Assembly (NCBI GenBank): GCA_002633025.1
Contig: NMRB01000931.1
Location: 119,937-183,936 of the forward strand
Direction: 5' to 3'
Origin: Notospermus geniculatus
Lineage: Eukaryota; Nemertea; Pilidiophora; Heteronemertea; Lineidae
DNA length: 64,000 nucleotides
How positions within the stretch are numbered: position 1 is the stretch's first letter; each line of letters begins with the position of its first letter. Under the pieces are notes generated by a model. The model was given only the letters and a program-made list of their open reading frames with translations. It was not told the origin of the DNA and did not search any database. A program made the translations under genes and the position numbers. Shown piece by piece: positions 24,998 through 35,082 of this stretch.

Positions 24998-25565
24998 ACC
25001 GCCTTCCCAAGTCTGCTAAAACAATGTCGCCAATACGCATGCCCACAACCCAGGCACTGCAGCCCAAACCATGTGCATTTGTTTATATTTATCGTAGTAA
25101 CCAATCAAATTGCGTTTTAGCTGTAGTGCCCGGGTCGTCGGACATACGCATAGCGACACTGGGTCATATGCATAGAGAAAAGCAAATGCTTTTTACTTGA
25201 AAATTGAAGCAATTACTTCCATCTGTATGCATAAAACTCAAAGTAAATGCTTTTGCTAAAAAGCGATTGCTGTTAGAAAAAACAATTACTATTTACTTGT
25301 TCCTTACAAGCAAATGCTAGAAATCATATGCACAATACTGAGCAAATGCTCCAACTGTACAACCATTGGAAAACAGGCAAATGCTTGTCAAGTATAAGCA
25401 TTTGCTTTGAAGTAGAAGTAAAAGATTATGCATATGAAACCAAGTAATTGCTTTAACTTTTACTTTTGGCTTCAAGCAACTGCTTTTACCTTTTGCTTTT
25501 GCTAGAAGTAAATGCTTCATTTTTATGCATACGGCCCATTGTTTTAGCAGACTTGGGAAGGCGGT
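24998..25565. mobile_element. AGCAAATGCTT-rich TIR element, copy 1
   Basis: The outer inverted ends ACCGCCTTCCCAAGTCTGCT / AGCAGACTTGGGAAGGCGGT bound an inner AGCAAATGC-rich body. The body begins near 25163 (catatgcatagagaaaagca) and ends atgcatacggcccattg, and is shared with 26560-26946. Confidence 0.75.
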
Positions 25566-25904
25566 ATTTATGAAGTTTGGGAAAATTTGCGGATTAAAGT
25601 CTTCGAAATCGAGTGGAAGCAATCGTGTAAACTGGAGTGTTGGATATCGTAACAGTAAACACGGTTCTCAAGGTTCGTTTTGCAAACTAAGTTCCATGGC
25701 GGAATGTTGGAAATTTTGGCTGTTAGGGCGTCTGAAGCGAGAGATGTCTGATTGCTGTATTTTTCAGCTGTGTTGAGCGGCAACATTTCCCGTACTTCAT
25801 ACTTACCCACAGTGTATGTTGTGTAGGCCAGAGGCCTAAATCTGTGCGCCTGGGCCCAATGAGAAGACTTAGCTATAGGCCTATCTCACCCCGAATCCCA
25901 AGCC

Positions 25905-27776
25905 ATTGGGCCATATGAATAAAAACTAGCATTTGCTTTAACTACTGATTTTTAAGCATTTACTTGTACCCGTATGAATAAAACTGTAGGAAATGCTAGG
26001 AAAATTTAGGTTTTCCTTCATTTAAAGCAAATGCTTTTTAGTGTCTTGTGTTTGCTTCGAAATTAAGTAAATCCTTGTGTCCGTATGAATAAAGTTGAGC
26101 ATATGCTTTTTACTAGTCAGGAAATCCTTCGAATTTTCAAGGTTGCCCCAGACGTGGATTGGAAATTTAAGCAAATGGTCTTTACCAACGACAATAGCAT
26201 CTGTTCCCCACTTCTTCGATTGATTGGTCAATTTTGCTGTTCTTAGCACATCTGCCTTACCCTTTACCTTATTTTTCTCCGAGTTTATCACACGGAATTT
26301 TAAATTCGGTGGAAAAATCTAACTCCACGAAAAAACTTTAATTTCCCCGCCCTAAAATTCTGGGGAAATAACTTTATGTTGCAGAAAAAATGTTTATTAA
26401 TCAGAAAAAAACTATTTACATGTTTTGCAAAAAAACTTTATTTCCGCGGACATCTTTCAGCCAGCAGTCGATCAAAATGTGAGAATCCCAGTTCGTGCAC
26501 ACGATACGCAAAAAGGGTCCTCTGCGCAGTCAAAACATAACCCGATTGACCCCACCGAACAATGGTCCATATGCATAAAGAAAAGCAAATGCTTTTTACT
26601 TGAAAATTGAAGCAATTACTTCCATCAGTATGCATAAAACCCAAAGTAAATGCTTTTGCTAAAAAAGCAGTTGCTAATAGAAAAAGCTGTTACTATTTAC
26701 TTGTCCCTTTCTAGCAAATGCTAGAATTCATATGCATAATACTGAGCAATTCTCCAACTGTAGAACCTTTGGTAAACAAGCAAATGCTTGTCAAGTATAA
26801 GCATTTGCTTTGAAGTGGCAGTAAAAGATTATGCATATGAAACCAAGTAATTGCTTTTACTTTTACTTTTGGCTTCAAGCAACTGCTTTTACTTTTTGCT
26901 TTTGCTAGAAGTAAATGCTTCATTTTTATGCATATGGCCCATTGTCNNNNNNNNNNNNNNNNNNNNNNNNNNNNNNNNNNNNNNNNNNNNNNNNNNNNNN
27001 NNNNNNNNNNNNNNNNNNNNNNNNNNNNNNNNNNNNNNNNNNNNNNNNNNNNNNNNNNNNNNNNNNNNNNNNNNNNNNNNNNNNNNNNNNNNNNNNNNNN
27101 NNNNNNNNNNNNNNNNNNNNNNNNNNNNNNNNNNNNNNNNNNNNNNNNNNNNNNNNNNNNNNNNNNNNNNNNNNNNNNNNNNNNNNNNNNNNNNNNNNNN
27201 NNNNNNNNNNNNNNNNNNNNNNNNNNNNNNNNNNNNNNNNNNNNNNNNNNNNNNNNNNNNNNNNNNNNNNNNNNNNNNNNNNNNNNNNNNNNNNNNNNNN
27301 NNNNNNNNNNNNNNNNNNNNNNNNNNNNNNNNNNNNNNNNNNNNNNNNTTGTGGAGTCAGATTTTTCTGCGAAATTTAAAATTCCGTGGGATAAACTCCG
27401 ACAAAAATAAGGTAAAGGGTAAGGCAGATGTGCTTATAACAGGAAATCGACAAATCAATCGGAAGAAGAGGGAGCGGATGCTGTTATCGTTGATAAAGAC
27501 CATCCACTTAAACTTCCAAGTCACGTCTGGGGCAACCTTGAAAATTCCAAGGATTTCCTTCCTAGTAAAAAGCATATGCTCGACTTTATTCATACGGATA
27601 CAAGGATTCGCTTTATTTCGAGGCGAACACAAGATGCTAAAAAGCATTTGCTTCATATGGAGGAAAACCTAAATTTTCCGAGCATTTCCTACTGTTTTAT
27701 TCATACGGGCACAAGTAAATGCTTCAATTTCGGTAGATTAAGCAACTGCTAGTTTTTATTCATATCACCCATTGTG
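25905..27776. mobile_element. Large inverted repeat with AGCAAATGCTT-rich body nested inside
   Basis: The left arm 25905-26325 and right arm 27349-27776 are inverted copies (ends near CATTGGGCCATATGAATAAA / TTTATTCATATCACCCATTG; shared inner block aaggtaaagggtaaggcaga). The middle holds a copy (26560-26946) of the 25.16-25.54 kb body and the assembly gap. Confidence 0.75.
26947..27348. other. Assembly gap (402 N)
   Basis: A run of unknown bases within the AGCAAATGCTT-rich inverted repeat. Reading frames crossing it are meaningless. A palindrome may have defeated assembly here. Confidence 1.
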
Positions 27777-28032
27777 CACCATCGTAAGAGCTTACTAGAC
27801 GCAAGGGCCCAACGCGCCGCGTAGCGGCCAACAGCGAAGCTAGCCAAAGACTTGTCACGGGTCAATCAATAGAACTGGACTCATAGGAAATATGCACCTA
27901 ATGTCCAGATGGAATATACCGGACGGTTGGTTCACGTTTTTAGTGACTGTGAACGTAGATGGGTACATTATGTAGCGATACGCTGACAGATTTGCTGGGG
28001 ACNCATTTATTGAGCAGCTACCGTCATGACGT

Positions 28033-28104
28033 GGCCGGCTGGCGCATCGGTAGAGCGTCCGGCTCTGAATCCGGGGCGCCGGGTTCGAGCCTTGCGCTTT
28101 GAAT
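28033..28104 (+). tRNA. tRNA-like sequence (probable SINE head)
   Basis: GGCCGGCTGGCGCATCGGTA resembles a D-arm and GGGTTCGAGCC is a good B-box. The middle reads CTCTGAA (CTG-like) but its stem does not pair properly. It is followed by T-rich sequence able to stop Pol III. A SINE is more likely than a gene. Confidence 0.4.
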
Positions 28105-28245
28105 TTTTTTATTTTTTTCACGTGTCAGTTTCTCTGTTTATTTTTTTTGCTGAAAACGTTTTTTCGCGGGATGAATATCTCCCCAGCCCTTCCATTTCCC
28201 TACAAATCAGCATTTGCTAATAAATAGTTATAACCACAGATCCCT

Positions 28246-28311
28246 GTCAGCTGCCCTGCATTCAGAGAGACTTTTCACTAAAAAAGTCTCTCTGAATGCA
28301 GGGCAGCTGAC
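28246..28311. repeat. Perfect inverted repeat, 30-bp arms
   Basis: The arm starting GTCAGCTGCCCTGCATTCAG pairs exactly over 30 bp with the arm ending at 28311. The loop is 6 bp. Confidence 0.95.
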
Positions 28312-28517
28312 TACCATCCACATTCCCCTCCCAGTCACCAAAAATATCAACACCACAACTAACGTTCAAGACTACTGGATTAGTAGTCGGGTCAATATAT
28401 GAATAAGCTGGAACAAATTGCAACAAAAGGTTTTTTGACGGTTTCTTGTAGTTTGCACATTGGATAACAACATATCAAAAATCGCAAAAAATCGCACTAC
28501 CGGAAAGTTGAAAAAAC

Positions 28518-29421
28518 GTTGCCATAGCAACCACACTAGGTTTTCATTAAAAAATGACTCTCCCATTATATTTTCGCCAATTTCGCTTCTTTTGGGGCGA
28601 ATTTTTGGAACAATCACACACGTCATCCAACACACATTTTTTGATACATTGCCTAATTACATGTATTCTACTTTCCTGGTTACCATGGCAACGGTTTTCC
28701 ATCAATTTTAATGAATTATATTACTCTCCTATCACCTATATTTATCTGAAGTCACTGACAGTCAGGCTGTTCCATCCATGATATAAAGTTCCATCATGAC
28801 CTATTGATGACGTTGGATCATGTTACGTCATGACGTAATGCTTAACGCTGCTGCCTGTTGTGAATCTGAGACCAGAATCCGACAGTCAAATCCAATGGCA
28901 TTTTGTGATGATTTTGACGTAGGTTGGTCGGGTCAAAATGACCTTCAAGACAACTGAACCCTCAACAAAGTGTAGTAGGATGGTTTTCCAGATCGATTCT
29001 TATTCTTTTGATTATGGAGTTGAGTTATTTAAACTGTACACAACAAGATAGCTGAGGAAAATGTTGCCATAGCAACCATATTATAGTATTTTGGGAAAAG
29101 AAAAACTTTCTGCCATATTTCAGTAAATTACTGATCAATGGTGACAGAAATTGGTGGATGCAACAAACATCTTATATGTGATATTTTGTTAGTGCCAAAT
29201 TATTTGTTAGAACCATTTCGTTTCCATGGCAACTGTTTTTCTAAGTTCACGCCATTGCAGTCTTGAGCTCTATAATTGAATTGCCAAACAGGTGCCAAAA
29301 CGAAATGGTTTCCCTGTTATATTTTTACCAGGAACCTGAATTTTATTTAAACTTACTATTCTGTCTATTGTTGATTTAATTGAGTCCTGTCTGACAGTGA
29401 GGGCATGGTTACCATAGCAAC
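28518..29421. promoter_or_regulatory. X-box (RFX-type) palindrome series, left arm
   Basis: GTTGCCATAGCAAC at 28518 and 29063, GTTACCATGGCAAC at 28679, GTTTCCATGGCAAC at 29220 and GTTACCATAGCAAC at 29408 all fit the RFX X-box pattern GTNRCC..RGYAAC or differ by one base. Spacings are 161, 384, 157 and 188 bp. Binding in vivo is not shown. Confidence 0.5.
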
Positions 29422-29688
29422 AACAAGATTGAATTTGGCTGCAAAATGAAGGTAAAATACACAAAACTTTGTATCGTCTCTTCCACACTGTATGTTTCTT
29501 CAGAATTTGGCAAATATATTGCATTAGCACATACCCATCGTTTTGATGTGGAATATTGGATTTTTATAATCAGTTGATTTCCATGGTTCTGGTGAAATAA
29601 ATTTCCTGTATGCATGGATATCTGATAGACCGGCAAATCAAAGTGATTACAATTTGAAGTTAAACCAGCTTTACCCCTCGGAAATTCG

Positions 29689-29957
29689 TAGACTGGTACC
29701 CGGTACCAACATAGCTCACGGATAAGGGACCGCTATTGCCTGATGTAACGTCGCATTTGATTGACTAGCTCTTTTTGTACTGCCTGATGTAACGACCCAG
29801 TTGATTGGTTAGCTATTTTGGGATGTGGAGTAAGTAAGCCCTTTCTCAGTACTGAGAAGAATCTTCTGTGACGTCATAACCTGGCAGCTTTCTGCCACGC
29901 ATGGCAACCCAATACTGGTCCCTTTCTCCGTGAGCTATGGGACTGGGTACCAGTCTA
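29689..29957. mobile_element. MITE with TAGACTGGTACCCGG ends
   Basis: TAGACTGGTACCCGG and its inverted partner bound the unit, with internal ATAGCTCACGGA.AAGGGAC blocks also inverted. The related unit 45605-45810 shares the TAGACTGGTTCCCGG end. Confidence 0.75.
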
Positions 29958-30132
29958 GGAATTTCGTTGACAGGCTATTCTATTTGGTGCTCACATTTTG
30001 CTGTTGACTATTCTCACGTGTAGTTTTCGGTTGCCTTAGGAACCCACGACAGAATCTTGCTTGCAGAAAAATCCTAAGATATGACAACGGCTTGCGAACT
30101 GCCCAACTCATAATAGTAGAGTCAATAACAAT

Positions 30133-31078
30133 AATGAAATGGCCAGGGCCATTGTGCTCACCTCTGTGACAGAGTATGAAGTATGAGCAGCCTGGTGATA
30201 CACTGAATGGTGAATGATTAGTGCAGAAACATCGTAACATTTACATGTACTACCGATGCGATATGGCCAAGTCAATTTTTCAAGATGGCTGCCTGGCAGC
30301 CATGTTGAAGTCCAATCGAACCGAAATTTGGCATATAAGTAGACGGTACCAAGACACATATTTAGGCACGGTTAAAGCATCCTAGCTCCCACTATTTATG
30401 AGGTGTGGGTCGAAGTCCTTTTTTCAAGATGGCTCCCTGGCGGCCATATTTGACGTCGAATCTGACTGAAATTTACCATATATTTATATGGTACCTAGAT
30501 ACATATTTTGACAATGTTAAAACATTCTATCTACTCGTATTTATAAAATGTGGGTCAAAGTCCATTTTTCAAGATGGCTTCCTGGCGGCCATATTTGAAG
30601 TCCGATCGGGTTGAAATTTGGTGCACTTGTGCAGGGTGCCTAGATATATCTTCACACCAAATCACAACACTCTATGTCAAATAGCCATGAAATGTGCCAC
30701 CAAACAGTGAATTTTGAACTTTGACCTCTGTGACCTTGAAAAGTAGGTCAAATCAAAAACCCGGGATTTATGTGATGTAGTCTCATCAGAGGAACCCACC
30801 ATAAAAGTTTCGTGGTTCTAGCTAACAGCGTTCAGGAGATATGGCCGGAAGAAGGTTTTCACAAAGCGCCCCCTACAGGCCAGAGTATAAAAGCAGCAAC
30901 GCTAAGTTTCGGTCCAGAGATAGTTTTTACCATAGGGTACCTGTACACCAAATTTCAAGTTTGTAACCAAAGCGGTTTAGAAACGTGCCACCCCTGTTAA
31001 CGACGCCGGACGACGGACGAGAGACGACGACGGCTGACACACCATGGGAGAAGCTCACCTCACAAAGGTGAGCTAAAA
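30133..31078 (+). repeat. AGCTCACC-family repeat, copy A (direct copy at 46431-47400)
   Basis: Runs from AATGAAATGGCCAGGGCCAT to CAAAGGTGAGCTAAAA and is nearly identical to 46431-47400. Inside are three ttcaagatggc.cctggc modules, the tgacctctgtgaccttgaaa segment and GACGACGG runs. Open frames occur equally in both copies and have no domain. Confidence 0.85.
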
Positions 31079-31096
31079 ATCGGGACATACTGGACA

Positions 31097-31718
31097 AAAG
31101 CGCCATTTTTTGCCCAAATGTTCCTTTAATATGGTAACTTCAATTCTAGAAGGGGCGCCCAAGTCAGATCACCATGGTAACGTCAAAATCGGGATTGAAG
31201 TTTTGGACACAGACTTTATCATTGGACCCAAGAACTGGGCTTTGTACAGGAAAATGGGACCCGATATACAGCTAACTTTTGAACGGTTGGATTTACACCC
31301 CATAAATGTATTATCAACAGATAGAAACAGGGTGCCTTATAATCATATAAGCAATGCTTTTAGTAATTTTTAACTGATTAGGTAATTGCAAATGACGTTT
31401 TTATATATTTGACCCATTTTGTGTTAATTTGCATAAAAAAACGTAATTTCTTATTACATAACTACTGAAAACAATTAAGAACATGCTTATCTGCTTCTGA
31501 ATAATACATTTATGGGGTGTAAATCCAACCGTTCAAAAGTTAGCTGTACATCGGGTCCCATTTTCCTGTACAAAGCTCAGTTCTTGGGTCCAGTGATAAA
31601 GTCAGTGTCATAAACTTCAACACCGATTTTGGCGTTACCATGGTGATCTGACTTGGGCGCCCCTTCTAGAATTGAAGTACCATATTAAAGGAACATTTGG
31701 GCCAAAAATGGCGCTTTT
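31097..31718. mobile_element. 622-bp foldback
   Basis: The arms AAAAGCGCCATTTTTTGCCC / gggccaaaaatggcgctttt extend through AGGGGCGCCCAAGTCAGATC and the TTGAACGGTTGGATTTACAC blocks. Related half copies are at about 14205-14565 and 40340-40480. Confidence 0.85.
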
Positions 31719-31740
31719 TACCAATTTTTTGTTTCATCAT

Positions 31741-33568
31741 GTTGCCATGGATGCAAAAAACGACTTCTGTTTCATGTCGATTTCAAGCCAGAGGACGGCT
31801 ATGTCTTGTTTCAAGTTTTGCTAATAAATATCGCACAATCAATTTTCACCTTTAACAGTTTTCCCTTCAAAAACAGAAATGCTTTATGTTAATTCATGAC
31901 TTAGGTTATAGATTCTGATGGTTGCTATGGTAATGACAGCAACTAAATTTGGACATTTGACTAGTAACAGAAACATTCTGTTATATGTTTCTGCTAGTAA
32001 GCATGTCAAGGATAAACAAGAGGATCAAACAGGTATTAATGATAATTACTCGTGCATTCTTCATAAAAATTATTGGTGCATTACCGTATTTAATGTTGTG
32101 TGATCCATGAATTACATGTAGTACATTGAAGTTTGTTCGTCAACTGTAACCATGGCAACACAAGATTAGCATTATATACCATAATTGAAATAAATCAGGG
32201 GAACTTTAAAAAACAGGTCAGCCGCTGCATTTAATTGTCGGTTTGGAAGCCAGTTATTTTATTATTTCATCATGTCAGATCTCCAGATTTTCCGGTCAGC
32301 AAGATTCTCTCATTGGTTACCATGGTAACCAAACTTTGCACATGTAAATAGTCAGGAGAAAAATTAAAGGATCAACTTCAATATAAACCTTGCAACAAAA
32401 TTCTGTCATTAAAACTGGCGGAATTTCCAAATTTCGCCATTTAACTTTGCTTTTTTCAGATATTTATGCTGGCGAGAAAGTGGTTATATTGTTACTATGG
32501 AAACCAACTGATTATAAAAATTCAATATTTCACTTAAATACGTTGGTGCTCTGGTTACGCAATATATTTGCCATATTCTCCAGAAAAATAAACTCTGAAG
32601 GAGATGATATAACAGTTCTTGCATATTTTCTTCACTTAGCAGCCAAAAAACGAATTCATGTGTTGCTATGGTAACTACATTATCCCGCCTTAAGTCAAGA
32701 GGCATTGGATTTGAAAATAGTTAGAATAACTGATGTACTTAAAATATAGATTCTTGGTGAAAATATATCACTGAATTCATTAGCTTCAACACCAGGCTTG
32801 GAATTTAATGTTGGCTCTCAGAACCTAAAGGCATGAATTTAGAAAAACAGTTGCCATGGTAACAAAATGTATTAAAAAATGAATTTGCTGAAAAGAAATA
32901 TCACATATAAGATGTTTATTACTTTCACAAATTTTCGTTGACAATGATCAACAATCGAATGAAATATAGCAGAAAAATTTATACTTTTTACACAATACTG
33001 TGATATGGTTACTATGGCAACACTTTTCACGGCTATTTGAGCATATAACATTTCATAATTTTCATGAAGTCAGCTCCATAAGCAAAAGAATAAGAATCGA
33101 TCTGGAAAACCATCCTACTACACTTTGTTGAGGGTTCAGTTGTCTTGAAGGTCATTTTGACCCGACCAACCTACGTCAAAATCATCACAAAATGCCATTG
33201 GATTTGACTGTCGGATTCTGGCCTCAGATTCACAACAGGCAGCAGCGTTAAGCATTACGTCATGATGTAACATGATCCAACGTCATCAATAGGTCATGAT
33301 GGAACTTTATATCATGGATGGAACAGCCTGACTGTCAGTGACTTCAGATAAATATAGGTGATAGGAGAGTAATATAATTCATTAAAATTGATGGAAAACC
33401 GTTGCCATGGTAACCAGGAAAGTAGAATAATTAGGCGATGTATCTAAAAATGTGTGTTGGATGATGTGTGGGATTGTTCCAAAAATTCATCCCAAAAGAA
33501 CCGAAATTGGCGAAAATATAATGAGAAAGTCATTTTTAATGAAAACCTAGTGTGGTTGCTATGGCAAC
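31741..33568. promoter_or_regulatory. X-box (RFX-type) palindrome series, right arm
   Basis: Matching or near-matching 14-mers start at 31741, 31921, 32146, 32316, 32491, 32662, 32850, 33008, 33401 and 33555. The best are GTTACCATGGTAAC (32316), GTTGCCATGGTAAC (32850, 33401) and GTTGCTATGGCAAC (33555). Read inward from the end, the spacings 154, 393, 158, 188 mirror the left arm. Confidence 0.5.
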
Positions 33569-33713
33569 GTTTTTTCCGACTTTCCGGTCGTGCGATTTTT
33601 TGCGAGTTTTGATATGTTGTTCTCCAATGTCCAAACTACAAGAAACCGTCAAAAAACCTTTTGTTGCAATTTGTTCCAGATTCGGCAGTTTTTTTCATAT
33701 ATTGACCCGACTA

Positions 33714-34300
33714 TAGCTAAAAATGCGTGACAGTCATGGTTGTGGTTGTCCTGTCGCTGTCGCTGAAAGTTGACATGTTCGAAAAATTTTGTCGGGTGGT
33801 AATGTAGTTGACGTGGATTTCTCCAAATTGAATTAATTCCACATTGGCGTCCCATGTATGCCATAGACAGTCACCGGTGTAGCGAGCGAGGGTGCCATCG
33901 ACTTCGGCTCATTGCACCATTCAAGAGTTCCCGATCCGTCCGCCGTTGATGGCCCCAGTGAAACTAAAGACAGATCAAACTCTCTAAATATGTGAAATAT
34001 TAGCAATATTTCAGGGGTATAGCTAGCGGGGGGGGGGGGGCAAATGCCCGCAGAGCAAAAAGGGGCAAATATTTTTTCCTTTAGGTCATTTCCCCTCTTC
34101 AAGCCAAGTTATTGTGGTGTCAGATGTTGGGAAAATGCATCTGAGAGGATGTAAATTTTCAATTTTTACCTGGTGTAGGACCCAGACCCCCTCTGGCTTC
34201 GCTCTCTTATAGTCTGGAAGATGAACCCCCATTTTCTTTTTCGCTAAACATTTTTAGTACAGGCAGAAGGCCGTGAAAGTTTATTTCCTCACACATAAGC
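33714..34300. other. Gene-free stretch downstream of GBP-A
   Basis: Contains a 12-G run near 34028 and no supportable gene. It lies 3' of GBP-A on the minus strand. Confidence 0.4.
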
Positions 34301-34561
34301 AAGGGAGTAAGAAATAAAAGTGGAAAACAAGAAGTTGGAGATTTTGGAATTTTGCGCGAATTTTTCAATTTCTCAAATTGGGAGGAAATGTTTTCCCATT
34401 TTTGAGAAATTTTCTTAAAATGACACGACATTTTGTCGGATTTTTCGGGCGGTAGTCCTCAACATGGCAAAAAAATTCTCCCAATTTGAGAAATTGAAAA
34501 ATTCGCGCAAAATTCCAAAATTTCCCACTTCGTATTTTCCACTTTTATTTCTTACTCCCTT
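34301..34561. mobile_element. MITE with AAGGGAGTAAGAAATAAAAG ends, at GBP-A 3' end
   Basis: Near-perfect inverted arms (AAGGGAGTAAGAAATAAAAG; TTCTCAAATTGGGA-type inner blocks). A second copy is at 59224-59535. It begins about 40 bp beyond the GBP-A stop codon. Confidence 0.85.
34544..34549 (-). terminator. AATAAA poly(A) signal candidate for GBP-A, inside the MITE
   Basis: TTTATT on the plus strand, i.e. AATAAA on the minus strand, 54 bp past the GBP-A stop. It is part of the MITE end sequence. It is the first canonical hexamer after the stop. Confidence 0.5.
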
Positions 34562-34602
34562 ACATGCGAATTAGATCGTAGATTTGAGTTATTTATCATT
34601 TC

Positions 34603-35082
34603 TCAAAGATGTGTGTAACGTAAGCGGTCATTCGCATGTCTCAGCCTAGCTATCTCACCTCCACTTTTTTGTTCAGGTGGATTATTATGTATTTGTTCCA
34701 CAAGATTTTCTTGCCGTTGTATGGACTCTTGCATTGTGGCTATCCTCTCCTGATGGAGGGCCGCCAAGTCTTCTTGGTCCTTTCTCATCTCTTCCACTGC
34801 TTCTTTATGCAACTCAGCCTGTCTTTGCTGTCCTTCTTCAAGTAAACGCTGATATTCATTCTCTCTAGCCTCCAAAGCCTCTTGATTATCTTGCTGCACT
34901 TGTTTTAATTTCTGGTCAAAATCATCCTGCGCTTGTTGCATCATAATCAGGTTGCTTTGTTCAGTGTCCGCAAGCTTGCGTTGTAGTTGTCGAGCCTTTT
35001 CATCGGACGCTTTGCGTGCTTGTTCTTCTTTGATACGCTTCTCCTGAAGTTCGGCTACTTCCTTTTCTTTCTTGGTCATAGC
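34603..35082 (-). CDS. GBP: GBP-A exon 6, coiled-coil C-terminus
   Basis: The acceptor tttgccttag precedes AMTKKEKEVAELQEKR; TGA lies at 34603-34605. 159 residues, dominated by Glu, Gln, Arg and Lys in heptad-like order; probably the long GBP alpha-helical effector tail. Confidence 0.9.
   Translation of the reverse strand, partial: AMTKKEKEVAELQEKRIKEEQARKASDEKARQLQRKLADTEQSNLIMMQQAQDDFDQKLKQVQQDNQEALEARENEYQRLLEEGQQRQAELHKEAVEEMRKDQEDLAALHQERIATMQESIQRQENLVEQIHNNPPEQKSGGEIARLRHANDRLRYTHL

Larger units (their letters stand above)
28384..33713. mobile_element. Giant (5.3-kb) foldback with periodic X-box-like palindromes
   Basis: The left end TAGTCGGGTCAATATATGAA is matched by the right end finishing ATTGACCCGACTA at 33713. 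The arms (28384 to ~29640; ~32830 to 33713) pair over long stretches, for example AATCCAATGGCATTTTGTGA and the GAATCGATCTGGAAAACC blocks. Palindromes of the type GTTGCCATGGCAAC recur at matching distances in both arms. The middle is interrupted by 29689-29957, 30133-31078 and 31097-31718. No transposase is seen. Confidence 0.8.

Noticed and set aside
26851-27672. Long plus-strand open frame of 273 codons
   Set aside because: Most of it is unknown bases from the assembly gap; the rest is inverted-repeat sequence.
30405-31000. Frames present in both 30.4-31.0 and 46.7-47.3 kb (apparent duplicate genes)
   Set aside because: They come from two copies of one AGCTCACC-family repeat; the peptides lack domains and overlap simple modules.
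34603-35079. Treating the coiled-coil frame as an independent gene
   Set aside because: It has a good acceptor at its start and follows GBP-A exon 5 in phase, so it is the last GBP-A exon.
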